Notes under the pieces: generated by a model
Told to the model about the DNA's origin: nothing
The model's database searches: none
The model's input: only the letters and a program-made list of their open reading frames with translations
NCBI RefSeq assembly: GCF_042242105.1
Contig: NC_092020.1
Coordinates: 1,663,001 to 1,727,000, forward strand
Reading direction: 5' to 3'
Origin: Pempheris klunzingeri
Taxonomy: Eukaryota; Chordata; Actinopteri; Acropomatiformes; Pempheridae
Length of the DNA stretch: 64,000 nt
Shown: in pieces, positions 22,900-47,000 of the stretch
Layout of the letters: each line of letters opens with the position of its first letter
Position numbering within the stretch: position 1 is the first letter of the stretch
Program-made: the position numbers and the translations under genes

Positions 22900-25325
22900 T
22901 TTTATCGTACTTTTTCCATGCAGTTTTAAAAGGATTGGACGGAGCAAGATAACAATTTGACAGTGTCTAGGATTTTTTTTTAAAAAGGAGAAAATAAATA
23001 ATTGTATTAATGGAAATGCATAAAAGATATTATATTGTTACCAGTACCATAAGTATGCCTGTAAACAGTGCCATTCCAGACGAGTTCTGAAAAATAACAC
23101 ATAAGATGATATTTTTGCTTTAATAAAAATGGATGTGTCAAAAATGTTGCCTTTGTTTATTTAAAGTATATTTGAACAGATTCTATCAGAACAAGACGGT
23201 TTCAAATGTGAGCAGGACATGATCTGAGTAAATGTCAACTGTACAAACATAAAAAAAATGTACATTTAAAGCTCAGATGTATTTTCAATTAATGCAGTAT
23301 GTTCCTCTTTTCTCCGGCCCAGACCTCAGATGAGGTGTAGCATTGATACTTAAGTGATCAGAAAGGAGACTTAGGGTGGTTTTAATACTACGGACCACTG
23401 CATGGTCTGAGATTTGTACAGTTTTCAGTGTTTGGGACAAAATATGAAACTGCACTCCAACATAAAACTGAAAAACACGAGAAAATGCAGATTAAATGAT
23501 GCAAACAAACGGTTTATGAAGAAGTATTTGTCATTCATTTATTATATTCTAAAAATTAGAAGCCACGATTATTCCCATTTTCCTCATATACGGTCCTCAG
23601 CGCCGTTTAAGAAAGAACCTAAGAACCCAATGTCCTTTCGTAATGTTTGGCGTGAGTAGAATAAGGTCTTAAATCAGAGCCTTTTACAATGTCACAAGTT
23701 ACATTTTTGAATAATTAAACTGTGATCCCTGTTGGTGAGCATGCACATTCAGTTTGCCTCGGCTGCCCATGAGTTATATATCAGACTTCAGCCTTGAATC
23801 CAGTGAGAACCTCCTCATCTAGAGTTACAGCAGGTCCAAGCCTGCCGATGTTGATCGGCTGCAGGTGTTGCACATTCCACACTGCAGACAGGATAAATGC
23901 TATTTGTTAGAGAATAATAATAATTTAATTTTGTTTCCACGTGCACGGATGTTGCACTTACACTTTTGTTGATGCTTCTAATGTATAGCACACACATTCA
24001 CGTGAATCTTGTGTGTTTGCAGTATGAACGTGCTTTGGGAAGGAAAGCATCACGGATCAGTGGCTGAGCATTTTTTCTCCTCAGACTACGTTTGTGGATT
24101 GCTTAAGATAGTGCCGGCTGTGTTTTTCCACAACACGCCTGTTGAAACACGCTTAAACAGCAGCACGCAAGCACCTGAGATGCTTCATATCATTTAATTG
24201 TCTTTGGTCGGAATTTAGTGAGAATTATGAAGAGTTGAGCAGATTTACAATGTACATTCTGTGTAAGGAAGCCTGTCAGAGATGGTGAGCAAGAAATTAC
24301 ATTTCAAGGAGGCTTATCTTTCACAAATCTGTAATAAGTGATGGTGCGCATGTTGTTTTTTTTCTATTGATCTGTCAGGATCAGGCTTGTCTGTGCACTA
24401 TGACAACAGATTAAGGAGTGCAGCAAAAGAAGAGAGAGAGCACATGAGGACACGATTAAATGATAAAAGTCGGTCACAGACTTATGATCTTATTCAGTGT
24501 TTTTTTTGTTTATATGCTATAGTGTTGCATTGTCACATGCATACTGCACATTAACAGTCCCACCTGCCGTGTTGTCTCTGTGTCAATATTGTGACGATTG
24601 CACAAATTTTGTCTCTCGCAAAACATGTTATACAGGTAGTGTTAGTGACGCCAGTTCTTCCTTGAGCTCCCATTGTCCAACAAAGCATGAACAGAAAGAA
24701 ACTTCAAGCAGAGGGTACTACCACTATGCTGTATATGTTGTTAATCTCTGTCCACCTACTGAGCAGCATTAAGTCAACGAAGACACATTTGACTAATCTA
24801 CATCACAAAACGACCACTACATAAACTACTGTGAACAACAACTTATATATAAGTTGTATATTTTTAGTTTTGCTGCATTCATTCATTCCACAGCTTGGCA
24901 TTTTCTTTTATTTATAAATCTCACTAACTAAACTAAAATGCAGGATTGTTTTAGTTTGCAAAGTGAGGTCACACATATGTAAGTAAGCCTGCATGACTGA
25001 CTTATGTTCAACTCAGGGGTTACCCAAAATAAAATAAAAAAAATTCTCATTCAACTCCAGTAGTATGTAGGATCTATTTCCAGTTTTATTTGCCAGCGTT
25101 TTGAGATATATGCTGCCTCTACAATCAAACATCAATTGCGGCACACAAAGGAAAAACTCACCAAGCAACGCCTTTAACCAAGAAACAGGAATTCTCTTTA
25201 TTTCTAACATATAATATTCATGAGGTTTCTTACTTGTAGTACAGTAGTAATACAGTAACATTACGTGAACAGCGACACCCAATGGCCACAATATAGATTA
25301 CAGCCTGATGCTGCTGCAGTGCCAT
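22900..25325. other. Intergenic region thymosin to SLAIN gene
   Basis: AT-rich sequence without coding signal. The stretch 25010-25290 reads on the - strand like an interspersed repeat (…ggccattgggtgtcgctgttca…) and holds a 92-codon open frame with no resemblance to known proteins. I could not define its ends. Confidence 0.4.
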
Positions 25326-25329
25326 GTGT

Positions 25330-25870
25330 CGCCACAGGGGGCGCCAGTAGCCGTGAAAACCCGGAGGGGGAGGGGTGAGCGCTGCTGCTGCGGGTCTAAA
25401 CTAAAGTCCATCAACAAGCTAGTTAGCAGCGAGCGGCACGATGAGCGCTCCGGCAGCAGGAGAACATGGACTAGATCACTGAGACTTACCAGGGCGCCTT
25501 TGACAATCACTACCAAGCCGGGGGCCAGTTCAGGTGGTCGTAATTAGCCGCTCCATTCATGCAGCCGCTGGCGCGCGGAGGAGTTTGAGCTCTTGAGTGG
25601 CGGGGAAGCTCAGTCATCAGCTCGCTGGGACAACTGGGACATCACGGCTCACTCACCGGTACGGTTGTTTTCCTGGTTAGCATGCTAGCCGAGCTAACGC
25701 GAACCCGGGAGCTCAAATGTACACGTATGACTCGACATACTGAGATATATCTGCTGCGGACTCCCAGCTTAGAGGAGGATTTATCGGTGCTCAGCATCCT
25801 CCGGTAGTTAGCTAGCTTCCTGCTCCGCTGGCGTTGATCGTAGTCGCACAGTTAGCAACGTTAACTGGGG
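25330..25870 (+). promoter_or_regulatory. CpG island promoter and leader exon of the SLAIN gene
   Basis: The region is dense in CpG and Sp1-like GC boxes and has no TATA. A donor CACCG|GTACGG follows at 25659. The matching acceptor (ctcttcctcccag, ending 26182) lies 12 bases before the start codon, so an untranslated exon probably ends at 25658. Confidence 0.55.
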
Positions 25871-26194
25871 GGAAAGTGGTCGGCGTCATGTAAATACTAG
25901 CTAAGATTAGTGATTGTTAGCTGAACTCGGCTAGTTAATGAATCAGCTGACACTACAACCTACAGCTCTGCATCTGTTTGAAGGAACTTGGCTGATATTT
26001 TACTGTTTACACACATTTTGCTGTAGTTGCCAGCAGTTTAGTTGGTGTTGTATTGCTGGAAAGATGGTGCCCGTTCACTACTGGTGCCTTCAACAACACA
26101 GCCTGTGGTCCTGCCATGTTAATGTGCTGATGTGTAGACCTGCTGTGAGCTATCAACATGCTAATGTTACTCTTCCTCCCAGTAGAGCAGGAGC

Positions 26195-36828
<10,634 letters not shown>

Positions 36829-37771
36829 GTGTGACCGGTGAGGAAGGATGTTCACTGCTGCAACCCTCACCTCTCCCCCATAGTACAAAGAACACAGCCA
36901 CTGTGTCGAACAACCCTCGGTTCCCCTATTTCAGGCTAGAGAGCTGGGCTGCACTGGATTCATAGTTAAGACTCATCTCGTTCCCTCGCATGAAACATTG
37001 TCAACCCACACACAGAGGATGTGTAGGCAGACAAGAAGGCACACATGCACACTCCACTTGTGATATGGACCAACTCAGAGCTTCCAGAAGATTTGTTTGT
37101 CAATTTTACTTATTTTTCTATGGTATTTGTGAGAAACTGCTGGAATATTAACAGTTGTGTTACTGTTCTATTGATGTAATTGATATGAAGACCGTTTAAA
37201 TGAAGATATTGCTGGTTTGTTCATTTTCTGTGAATTCCTACTAGATGAAGGTGCTGAGTGTTGCATGCTTGTTTTTGTTGGTTTTCCTTACCCTTGCCGC
37301 CTTGTCATCATTATGTAACTGCAATATGACAAATCTTCCATGTGTCCCACAATGATCTGTGTGAATTTATGAATGTTTGATTGGTTCATTGTGAAATTAT
37401 CATTATTAGATTTGTGTTGTATTTGTGTTTAACTCTCTGATTACACAGAAATGCAACTCCTGTAAACCACACTGCCCTTATAAATAATACAAAAAAGGAA
37501 AAATATGGTTTGTGCCAAGGTGCATTTCAGCTGCAACACTCTTTCTTATACCAGAACCAGAAGTAAAATTGATTCACTGAAGGTACTGTTACGGTACTGC
37601 ATTTTCCAGGCATTTCTACTGCATATCTAGAGGCGGTGTGAGTGTTTGCTTTTGGATACCACTGTAATAAAGAAAATGTTTATGCACGAAGGCCGCGTGC
37701 CTTAGACAGCTATGCACCCTCATGCAGAGTGCCTCTGAAAATTAGGAGCTGTGTTGAAAATAGATAATAAA
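36829..37771 (+). other. SLAIN gene 3' UTR with two poly(A) signals
   Basis: Non-coding after the stop. AATAAA occurs at 37666-37671 and 37766-37771, each followed by T/G-rich DNA, so the transcript probably ends before about 37800. Confidence 0.55.
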
Positions 37772-38189
37772 GTTTACCCTGAAACTAATAATTGAAGCAT
37801 TTTCTGTTTATTTTTTAATCCATGCATGTTAATCCAAATGTTGGTCTGTGCATCACAAATCAATTAGTCACAATGTGCAGGCCATCAGCAGCAGCAGCAG
37901 CAGCAACACTGTCATCCTCTCCCGGATATTTCCTGGATGCATGACCAAACGCCTCACAAATGAGTGCTCGACGCTCCCACCCCATGTGACAAAATGGCCT
38001 ACAGGCCTCATCTGCGCATACAAAGTGTGCGAGCACCGTCTGCAACCACATCTAGTGTTTTTATTTCTTGGTGTGACAATGTTTGAATTTTGTGTCTCAT
38101 AACTATGGGTATAACTATGTTCCCATTAGGTGAATGTCTGTGTTAGTGTAACTCTGCTCTCTTATGCATGACGCAAATAGTAAGGGATC

Positions 38190-38600
38190 AGCGGTAAACG
38201 AGGCCACGCATTGTCTGCCCCCCGCCCTCCCTCTGCTTGTCAGGAAGCAAGCTGATTGGCCGAGGCCTAGCAAAGGGTGCCCGGGGATCCAAAACTGCAG
38301 GCCGCACTTAGCTTACCGTCAAAAATAAACCAAAACAATAACAGACAAAACTGAGAAGGGGGAGAAACACCGATAGAGTCAGAAGACGACGTTATCAGGT
38401 AAAATTATTTTGAATCGGTCAGAAAGGCATGTGGAATAAGACGCAAGGGCCCAGTCGGCCGTAGCGGGCCTCTTTCAGCCTTTTCGAAAAACAACATGGA
38501 AGATAATGCGGCACAAGCTGCTTCACCTAGCTTAGCAAGCTAGCTAGCCGAACGGACGGCCGTCGTCGCGCAGACTTGAGCGAAATGGAAATAAATCACC
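38190..38600 (+). promoter_or_regulatory. CpG island promoter and non-coding exon 1 of znf711
   Basis: GC-rich, TATA-less sequence with an inverted CCAAT box (gATTGGcc, about 38253). A leader exon ends at 38398 (TATCAG|GTAAAA). A second CpG-rich patch (38760-38850) follows. Transcription probably starts around 38300. Confidence 0.55.
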
Positions 38601-39470
38601 CCGTGAAGCATACTGGCGTGTTGCTTGTGCAAATGGCTTTATTTATCATGTGACGACGTGTGGAGTTGATACTTGAATGGTTAAAAAAGATCGGTTCTCG
38701 CTTTCCTTGAATTAGCCATTATGCTAAAACAAAATGGCGCTCGGGTGAACAGCCCTAGCTTGCTTGCTAGTTAGCTCCTGTGGGTGGAGGGCGGTAGCCG
38801 CCCTAGTATGCATTGCATAACGTCTGCGGTAGTTTCATTGGCGGCCATAAACTCTGAGCATGTGTAGTTTTGTGCAGAGTCCGAAGTACAAGACTTGTTT
38901 TTAATGATAACTGCTGCAGCGCAGGTTTAATTCCAAAATGATATATCCGTGGAAATCGGGGACCTACAACGTCACTTCAGACCATTGCAGACATGACATG
39001 TTTGGCTTATTTTAAACTGTCATGTGACGACAATGCATTTCCTCCCAACAGGACACCTTTTCCAAGAGCTACTATATCCGTTGTCTGAGCTCGTCCTCCT
39101 GCACACTGTGTGGGACATCCCTTTGTCCAAACTGGGCTGCAGCCATCAGGCACAACCAGCTCCAGGTGTAAAGCTATATGTCCTCAGGTCGAAGCAGCCT
39201 GTAGTACTCTTCATAGGCAATGGATGGAGCCAGTGATCAAGAACTGTCCTCCTCCTCCTCCTCCTCCTCAGTGGCAGCCGCCTTGCCTTGTCTGCTCGTG
39301 CAGAGGCTATTAGTTGTGGCGGCACTCGAGCCCTTATAAACTTGAACCAATCTAGAAAATTAGTATCTTCACAAAAATTACACTTTCAATCAACTAACGC
39401 ATCACCTTTTTACTGTTCTCTTCTGTTATCAACATCATGTTAATAAGCACCGTTTGTTTTTCTCTGTCAG

Positions 39471-39552
39471 AGGGATTGACTACCTTGATGGAAGGAAGCA
39501 CATCAAATATCTTATTGGTTTTATTCTAAGGGCTTTGTCATCAAATGTGAAG
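39471..39552 (+). other. Probable non-coding leader exon of znf711
   Basis: Good splice signals bracket this 82-base segment (tttttctctgtcag before, GTGAAG|GTATGT after). It holds a 13-codon upstream open frame (ATG at 39488, stop ending 39529). Inference only: whether it is included in transcripts is unknown. Confidence 0.35.
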
Positions 39553-39693
39553 GTATGTATTGAATGCTAGCCAGTGTGGCATTGTCAGTTCTTGGATTTG
39601 GATTTTAGTAATGCACATTCATAAAAAGTGAAAGAAAACAGCTAACATACACAGTGTACACTGTAAATTTCAGTCTTTTTTCTGAGTGAAGAC

Positions 39694-40116
39694 ATGGATC
39701 AGGGAGGAGGGGTGTTGGAGCTACACACTCAGGAGCTGAAGATGCCTCATGCAATGATCATGCAAGATTTTGGTAGGTGGTCAAGTAGGACAGCTATTGT
39801 ATTACAAATGGTACTTCATGTCAGCATGCAACATGTAGTCCCCACGCGTAAAAAAATAAAGCAAAGTGGCAAAACTTTTACAGATGAAACCTGTTATTTC
39901 TTAAAATCATGTAATCACCATCATAAGAGACCCTGTTCAAACACTTTCAAACAAGGTTTATTGACCGTGCAGCTTCATCACTTAGCTAAGTAATACAGTC
40001 ACTGTAACATTACATCAGTCATCACCACATACCAGCATCATCAAGGTGATACTCCTGCACAAAGGTGACACAAAACTCAGACATCTTTTCTGTGGCTAGA
40101 CTGTACACAAAATGGT

Positions 40117-40152
<36 letters not shown>

Positions 40153-43100
40153 GTAAATTTGCTGTTTGATCTGTTTTTCATGAATCCGTCTCTGTGTCTT
40201 GTGTTTACAGTTGCAAACATGGGGGGTCTGGCTCACATTGATGGGGAACACATTGTGGTGTCTGTGCCCGAGGGTATGCTTCTTTCTGATGTGATGACGG
40301 ACGAGGGCATCCTCCTGGAGCATGAGCTTGAGGTGGAAGGCCTAGAGACTCAGGTGGTTCAAGGCCTGGAGACTGAGGTGGTTGAAGGACTGGAGACAGA
40401 AGTGGTGGAGAGCTTACATGCAGATGTAGAGGGTTTGGACGCAGACGGCTTACAGACACACGTGGTAGAACTGGAGGCTCAGGTTGTCGAGGGCCTAGAG
40501 GGGGAGGTGGAAGTGGAGGGTCTTGAGGCGCAAGTGGTGGAGGGCCTGGAGACCGAGGTAGATGTGGAGGACCTGGAGGCTCATGTTGTTGAGGGCCTGG
40601 AGGAGGAGGTGGAAGTGGAGGGTTTAGAGGCTGAGGTTGTTGAGGGTCTGGAGGTAGATGTGGAAAGTTTGCAATCTCAAGGTGTAGAGGCCCATGAAAT
40701 AACCACCGAAGATATGGTGTCCTCAGAACACAGTGTGATCATGCCTGAAAATATTCTAGGCACAGAGGTTGCGATAGAGGAAGCACTTGACCCCCACCAT
40801 CACCACGTCCTAACTTCAGACCTCATCCAGGACTCAAACCACCACCATGATGACATGCCAGACCAGGTGTTTGTGGCAGAGCTACTGTCTGAGCACCAGG
40901 ACAACACTCTGGACCACCAGCTTGTGTCAGAAGGCTTGATGGTGACAGAGGCCAACTCGGAGACCATAATCCACGAACAGCTGCCAACTGAGGCTGTTCC
41001 CCTGCAGACCGATGAGGATGATGATGCACGAAGCAGCTCTGAGGATTACCTCATGATCTCCTGTAAGACGGCTTTCCGAATGATAACATAACTTATATTC
41101 ATAAACACTGTTCAAATGCACTGCCATGTTACATTATTGCTTATTTTTAATAACTAAGACTGTTTGTGTCACTGTAGTGGATGAGGTGGGAGAGAAGCTG
41201 GACATAGGAGACACTCCCCTTGAGATAAGCACTGAAGTAATGGAAGACAAGGAATCAAAAGAGGAGGATGGCTCTGAGGTCATCAAAGTCTACATTTTCA
41301 AAGCTGAGGCAGATGACGATTTAGGCAAGTGACTTTAAGGATTCAATCTTTTCAGAAATACAAGAAATTACTTGTAGATTATTCCCTGTTAAACTGAATG
41401 TAGATCTTGGGTTTGATTAAATAGTAATTTCTGTCCCCATCCAGGCGGAACAGAGGTGATAACAGAGGATGATTACCAGAATGGCCATCCTGACCTGGAA
41501 GCTGCATCATCAGGGAGGCTGGGAGTTGGCCGTGACAAGATGGTCTACATGGCAGTCAAGAACCATCCAAAAGAAGAAGAGGATGACGAGGATGACAGTG
41601 ATGATGATGACGATGATGATATCAGTATGTTTCTTTGTGAAACAGCTTTTTTTTTAATCCATTTTGCCAGACATTGTGTGTGACTAAATAATTGTAAGGT
41701 GTCAACCTTCAGTCTTTGACTGTTGAAAACAGATCAGTAAGAGGAAGGTGCAGATATGTCAGCATGTTTTAGATGGCATACTCATCTAAAAGATGCTTTT
41801 ATCTGTGTTTGGGCGGTTTGTCACAAATGTCACAGCCTGGGTTTATAACATGTTGATGATATGACAGTTCCATAGAACAGACTTAAAATAATCCATTTTA
41901 GCAGGTTTCACAATGACAATGTCATTTTTATAATGAAATCTAAACTATCTGTGCAGGTAATACCATTGATCAGGTGAAGAACGGAGCATCGACACCATTT
42001 CTGCAAATCCGAGAGGGGCTGGGCGCTAACCGTGTCCTCAAACCCAAAACTAAGAAGAAGAAGAAAGGAGAGACACGGCAGTGTCAGACTGGTATGAACA
42101 GTAAGATGAGACTGGCTGAGATTTTATGTCATTGAATAATAAGCATTTCAAATTTTGAAAGGTTGTATTTCAAGTTGTATTTTTCAACCATCTGTTCCAG
42201 CTGTTATCATTGGACCAGATGGCATGCCTTTGACCGTCTACCCCTGCCACTTGTGTGGAAAGAAGTTTCGCTCACGAGGCTTCCTAAAATGCCACATGAA
42301 GAACCATCCGGACCACCTACTTAAGAAGAAGTACCAGTGTACAGACTGCGACTTTACCACCAACAAGAAGGTCAGTTTCCACAACCACCTAGAGAGTCAC
42401 AAGCTGCTGAGCCACAACAACGAGCGCTCTCCAGAATACACTGAGTACACGCGGCGCTACCATGAGTCCAGCCCCCTGGGCTCCGACAAGCTCATCGTCA
42501 AGGACCGGGAGCCCAAACTGCATCACTGCAAGTACTGCGACTATGAAACAGCTGAACAGGGCCTGCTCAACCGTCACCTGCTGGCTGTGCACAGTAAGAA
42601 CTTTGCACATGTGTGTGTCGAGTGCGCCAAAGGCTTCCGCCACCCGTCAGAGTTGAAGAAACACATGCGGACCCACACAGGCGAGAAGCCCTACCACTGC
42701 CCGCACTGCGAGTTCCGCTGTGCAGATCAGTCCAACCTAAAGACTCACATCAAAAGCAAGCACGGCGCAGATCTGCCTTTCAAATGCAGCCACTGTCCTC
42801 AAGCCTACGCTGATGCACGGGAACTCCAGCGTCATATAGAGATGGTGCAAGGCCACAAAACCCACCAGTGTCCACACTGTGAGCACAAGAGCACCAACTC
42901 CAGTGACCTGAAACGACATATTATCTCTGTTCACACCAAGGACTTCCCCCATCAGTGTGACGTGTGTGAGAAAGGCTTTCACAGGCCCTCGGAGTTGAAG
43001 AAACACGCAGAGACACACAAGGGCAACAAGGTGCATCAGTGCCGGCATTGTAACTTCAACGCTCCCGACACCTTCACCTTGAGTCGCCATATCCTGTCCT

Positions 43101-43381
43101 TGCATACGAAGGACCTCCCGTTTAAGTGTAAGCGCTGCCGGCGAGGCTTCCGGCAGCCTGCAGAGCTGAAGAAGCACATGAAGACACACAGTGGTAGAAA
43201 GGTTTATCAGTGCCAGTATTGTGAGTACAACAGTACAGACGCTTCTGGCTTCAAACGCCACGTCATCTCCATTCACACCAAGGACTACCCCCACCGCTGC
43301 GACTACTGCACCAAGGGCTTTAGGAGGCCTTCGGAGAAGAGCCAGCACATAGCCAGGCATCACAAAGACATGTTAATGTAA
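39694..43381 (+). CDS. znf711: Zinc finger protein ZNF711 (ZFX/ZFY family)
   Basis: Six coding exons: 39694-39772, 40211-41062, 41178-41324, 41445-41624, 41957-42091 and 42201-43381, for 857 aa. The N-terminal half is an acidic activation domain ([46 protein letters not shown]). It is followed by a basic stretch ([13 protein letters not shown]), then 12 C2H2 fingers from residue 478 to the end; all Cys and His pairs are present. Finger 6 has wider His spacing. The ZFX third finger is absent, as in ZNF711, and the segment [15 protein letters not shown] is diagnostic of ZNF711 over ZFX. The protein is a nuclear transcription activator, known to recruit the demethylase PHF8 in mammals. Odd points: exon 2 is expanded by an acidic repeat, the intron after 41324 starts with GC, and the ZFX-family segment containing EIADEVYMEV is missing. 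Confidence 0.95.
40120..40151 (+). repeat. (TAA)n microsatellite in znf711 intron
   Basis: Ten perfect units, about 60 bases before the acceptor of the second coding exon. On the - strand they create a spurious Tyr-rich open frame. Confidence 0.95.
40320..40690 (+). repeat. Coding tandem repeat in the znf711 acidic domain
   Basis: About a dozen imperfect copies of a unit encoding roughly E-V-V-E-G-L-E-x, in long-range pairs such as [15 protein letters not shown] and [15 protein letters not shown] (residues about 63-187). The frame is kept throughout. Human ZNF711 has no such array in this place, from memory. Confidence 0.85.
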
Positions 43382-44006
43382 TCACACACAAACACACTCC
43401 TCTCTCTCCCGAGTAAATCTGTGTCACACACCCAGAGGTAATTTTAGTGTATTAACAGAGAAATGACGGATGTAGGCTCTTTGATGAAGACGACAACATT
43501 ATAATTGCCGTTCTGTGTTCCGTGTTGTAATGGGTGTAAGCCTCCTCCCCCCAGGGGTAATGCAAGAACACATTTTAGACGGGGGGGTGAGGTCTGAAAA
43601 AAGACAGCGTGTACACTGAGTGGGACAGCTGTAAATTGTGTTTTTGTTTTGTTGCAGAAAATCACATATGAACATATATTCAGGGTCTCAAATGTCTATA
43701 TTTTTATACCCACTCAGCTGAAATGCTGCAAGATGATGACTGTGTCCTGTAAAACAGAAAGTGGTGCTTTGTGAACGTCATGCCAGTTCTTCAGATGATG
43801 TGGAATGATACAGGAGAAATTTGCCTCCACAGTACCAACTAGAATCTCCTTTCCTTACTAACCAGCTTTTACCCTGACATTTGTTTTCAATGCCATCTGG
43901 TCTTTAAGGGGCAGGGCCATCCACGAGTTCACAAATGTTTCTGAATGATGTTGGCACACATTATGCACCTTAAAAAAAAAAAAAAAAAAAAAGATATCTC
44001 AATAAA
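43382..44006 (+). other. znf711 3' UTR with poly(A) signal
   Basis: Non-coding. An A-rich run (43972-43992) is followed by AATAAA at 44001-44006. A short UTR ending near 44020 is likely; a longer one cannot be excluded. Confidence 0.5.
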
Positions 44007-44009
44007 TCT

Positions 44010-47000
44010 AACAGCCGAACTTTCTATCATTTTGGATTTTACTCCAAAGCCTGAACATGTGGAGTTCCATTAAATGAATCATGTATAATATAGGCTATAT
44101 TCTGTTAAATATGTCTTAAAAGTTGAGTGAGAAATTTTCTGGTCTGATCAGCCGTGTCTAACAAGGAGGAGAAAAGGTGCAGTTGGTATGTTAGTAAAAT
44201 ATCCCTTTAGTGTACACAACACATTTCTGACACAGAAATCTGCTATTATATCTGTTATGATGGTGCCGATAATTAACAGGTGTATTATTACATGAACTTG
44301 ACAGATGGTTGGCTTCTCTTCTGATAACCCCTGAAGTTGTTATATCTGATTGCCACTGTAAGTTGCGTATGTGTGATGTTACCTATGACACAGATGTGCT
44401 CTCTCAGCTAACCATTTGATTGCAATCATGCCTTACATCTGTCGGTCTTTATCCCTTAAGCACTGATGAACACAGCTAATCAGAAAATAAGTGATTTTTA
44501 ACTCTCAAACATGCTGTATCAATACCATTCTCTCAGAGATTGTGTGTTTGAGTCAGTAGAAAGCACTTTAATGTCTCTTTTTCTTTTTTTTGTATTTTAA
44601 TTACATGCGTGCGTACACACACACTCACACACACACACACACACACACACATGCATATATATATCCAGGGTATGTGTGTAAATACATATACACACCTAGC
44701 CTGGATAACCAATTACAGAGCTTTGTGAGTTGGTATGGTAACAGTTGTTTTGAGTGTTGCCGCTGGCAAGTGGGCACGATCCATCACTGCATCAAAACTG
44801 AATTGTCATTGACAGTGGTGGGTGAAACCATGTATTGTTTTGTTCTATGGATAAGTGATTGGGTTTTGTGTTTTGTTTGTGCTCACTAACAAGTTTCCCA
44901 GACCCTCGTTCTACAGTCCCAAATAACCCGACCCAGTCCCAAGCATGGGACGATTCCCTCGAAGTCAGTGGTCATCATATTGGCATTAGTCTTTAAAGTA
45001 TGCACATATGCTGTCTCCATGAAATTAATTGTGGTATATATTAAAAATCCCTGCATTTCGTGTACCTTAGTCTATATTTTCTTTCAGTCTGATTGTGGAT
45101 AAACTACTGGTGGGGAAGAACCAAAATAAACAATTATCTTTTTACACTTTTGGTCCCTTCTGTCCTTGGCATCTTGAAGACACACCTGTATGTTGTTGAT
45201 GAGACGTCAGCTGTTTCTTATTTGTATCACAGATCAGCCCTTGAGGAACAGACAGAGGAACAGACAGATTACAGATGTAACTGTTCCACACATACACTTA
45301 TTTCATGCAGTAGCTTTATAGACCAAACTGATATAAGGGTGACATCAGGCAGGATTGTAGTTTGTGTCCCCATACCACATCTGTAGAGCAGTGACACTGT
45401 TGAAGTCCGGAAAAAATAGGAAACACTCGTCTGTTTATTTATGGAAAACCTCTTATCTGTGTTTCAGTTGTAGCAGCCCACACAATGATCCTTGGAGCAT
45501 CATTTCAACATTTGTTGTGATTGTACAACTTTCGCCAACTGTTGAAAAGTGATGAAATATGGCAGCAAGCTTTAGCAACTGCGGCTCCAGCAGCCAACAA
45601 ACCATTACATCAGTTGGTAAGAGGGAATTGAAAATTTTACTTTGACACACCTGATGTAGGATTTAGGATTTAGTTTCAATATAGTCAGAATTAGAAATTT
45701 GAAGGAAAAAAAGTGTTAGGTTGAAGGACAGTTTAATTATACGTGCAATCAACCGCTGTTTAGTGCCAAGTGTGTTCGTTTAATACCAGGAGAGACACAG
45801 GTTTTACTAATAACATTAACGATGGCTCCTGTTTTATTCAGGAGGTCCTGTAAGCAGCAGCGAAGGATCAGTCTGATTATTCACACCTGTGCTGGTGTGA
45901 AATGTCAAAATGTCCTCTGCACAGAAAAAAGAAAAGCCTGTTCCACACTTGTAGATGCGAATACGTAAACGCTGCCAAGAACTGAAAGCTTCATTCACTT
46001 GTGGGGCAGTTTTACAGCAGCTGTCCATCTGGATACTGAATTTAATTTAAACTGCTTTTCTTTTTAAACGTACATTTCAAATACTGTGGGATTTATTTTC
46101 CCACATTCAAAAAATGTCAGTAACGAACTCACTTCAAGTTCAGACCACAAACCTAAAGAATGAAGAGCGGCCAAAACGAGACGCATCGATATGAGAGAGT
46201 GATATGAGTCTGGAGCCACATTTGTCAAAGTTGTATAAATTACGCGCTTTCCAGGGAGGACATGATTGGTTTGGGAGTGGCCGCGGAGAGGAAACAAACA
46301 GGTTGATTAAACGATTTGGGTGTAACTATAGAAGGAGAGGAAAATCACCGACTGAGTCAGGAAGAAAGTGGGATGAAGTGATTCGATTAAAAAGTTTGCA
46401 GGAATAATGTGGGTGTGTGGGGGGGGGCTGCCGGCCTTCCTGCTGGAGTGTCCACTTTCATTTCATGAATGTGTTGTGCATCTGTCAGAGGGACCGCTCT
46501 CAACCCTGACTCAGTCTCATTATTAAATAAACCACTGCGTCTTTGTTCCCTCCACCGAGACACACTGGGGGATTTGACTCTCTGAACGGGACGTGTGTCA
46601 CCTGTCGTGAAAGATGTATGATGCCTCCTGCTGAGGGAAATGAGGCTGTGCAGATGGGTTCGCGTGGGCACCTGAGAAAGTAGATGCAACAGCCTGTTAG
46701 TTTTTGTTGATCCAACAGAATATCCCATAAATCACTTAACTGGTGCAGCTGTCAGCACAAACCGCTGCGAACACAGAGATCAATATGCAGACATATCCAC
46801 AAAGCCCTCCCTAAGTAACCGCTCTTCCTCACTGTGCGATCCAAGAATTCAGTGTGAGTGGCACGATTGGTTGTTTTTCTCTGAATACGTGCAGATTGAG
46901 CAACAACAGCAGCAGCAGTGAGTACATTTTCCCCATTTCCTGTCTTGTTTCGCCAAACCACTGTCTGTCTCCCATGGGTTGCAAGCCTCTTGTCAGCCTA

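Noticed and set aside
42737-43363. 208-codon - strand open frame
   Set aside because: Antisense shadow of the znf711 zinc fingers, produced by the regular Cys/His codons.
39694-43381. Identification as ZFX instead of ZNF711
   Set aside because: The ZFX third finger is absent, and the N-terminus ([19 protein letters not shown]) and the [12 protein letters not shown] segment are ZNF711 features.
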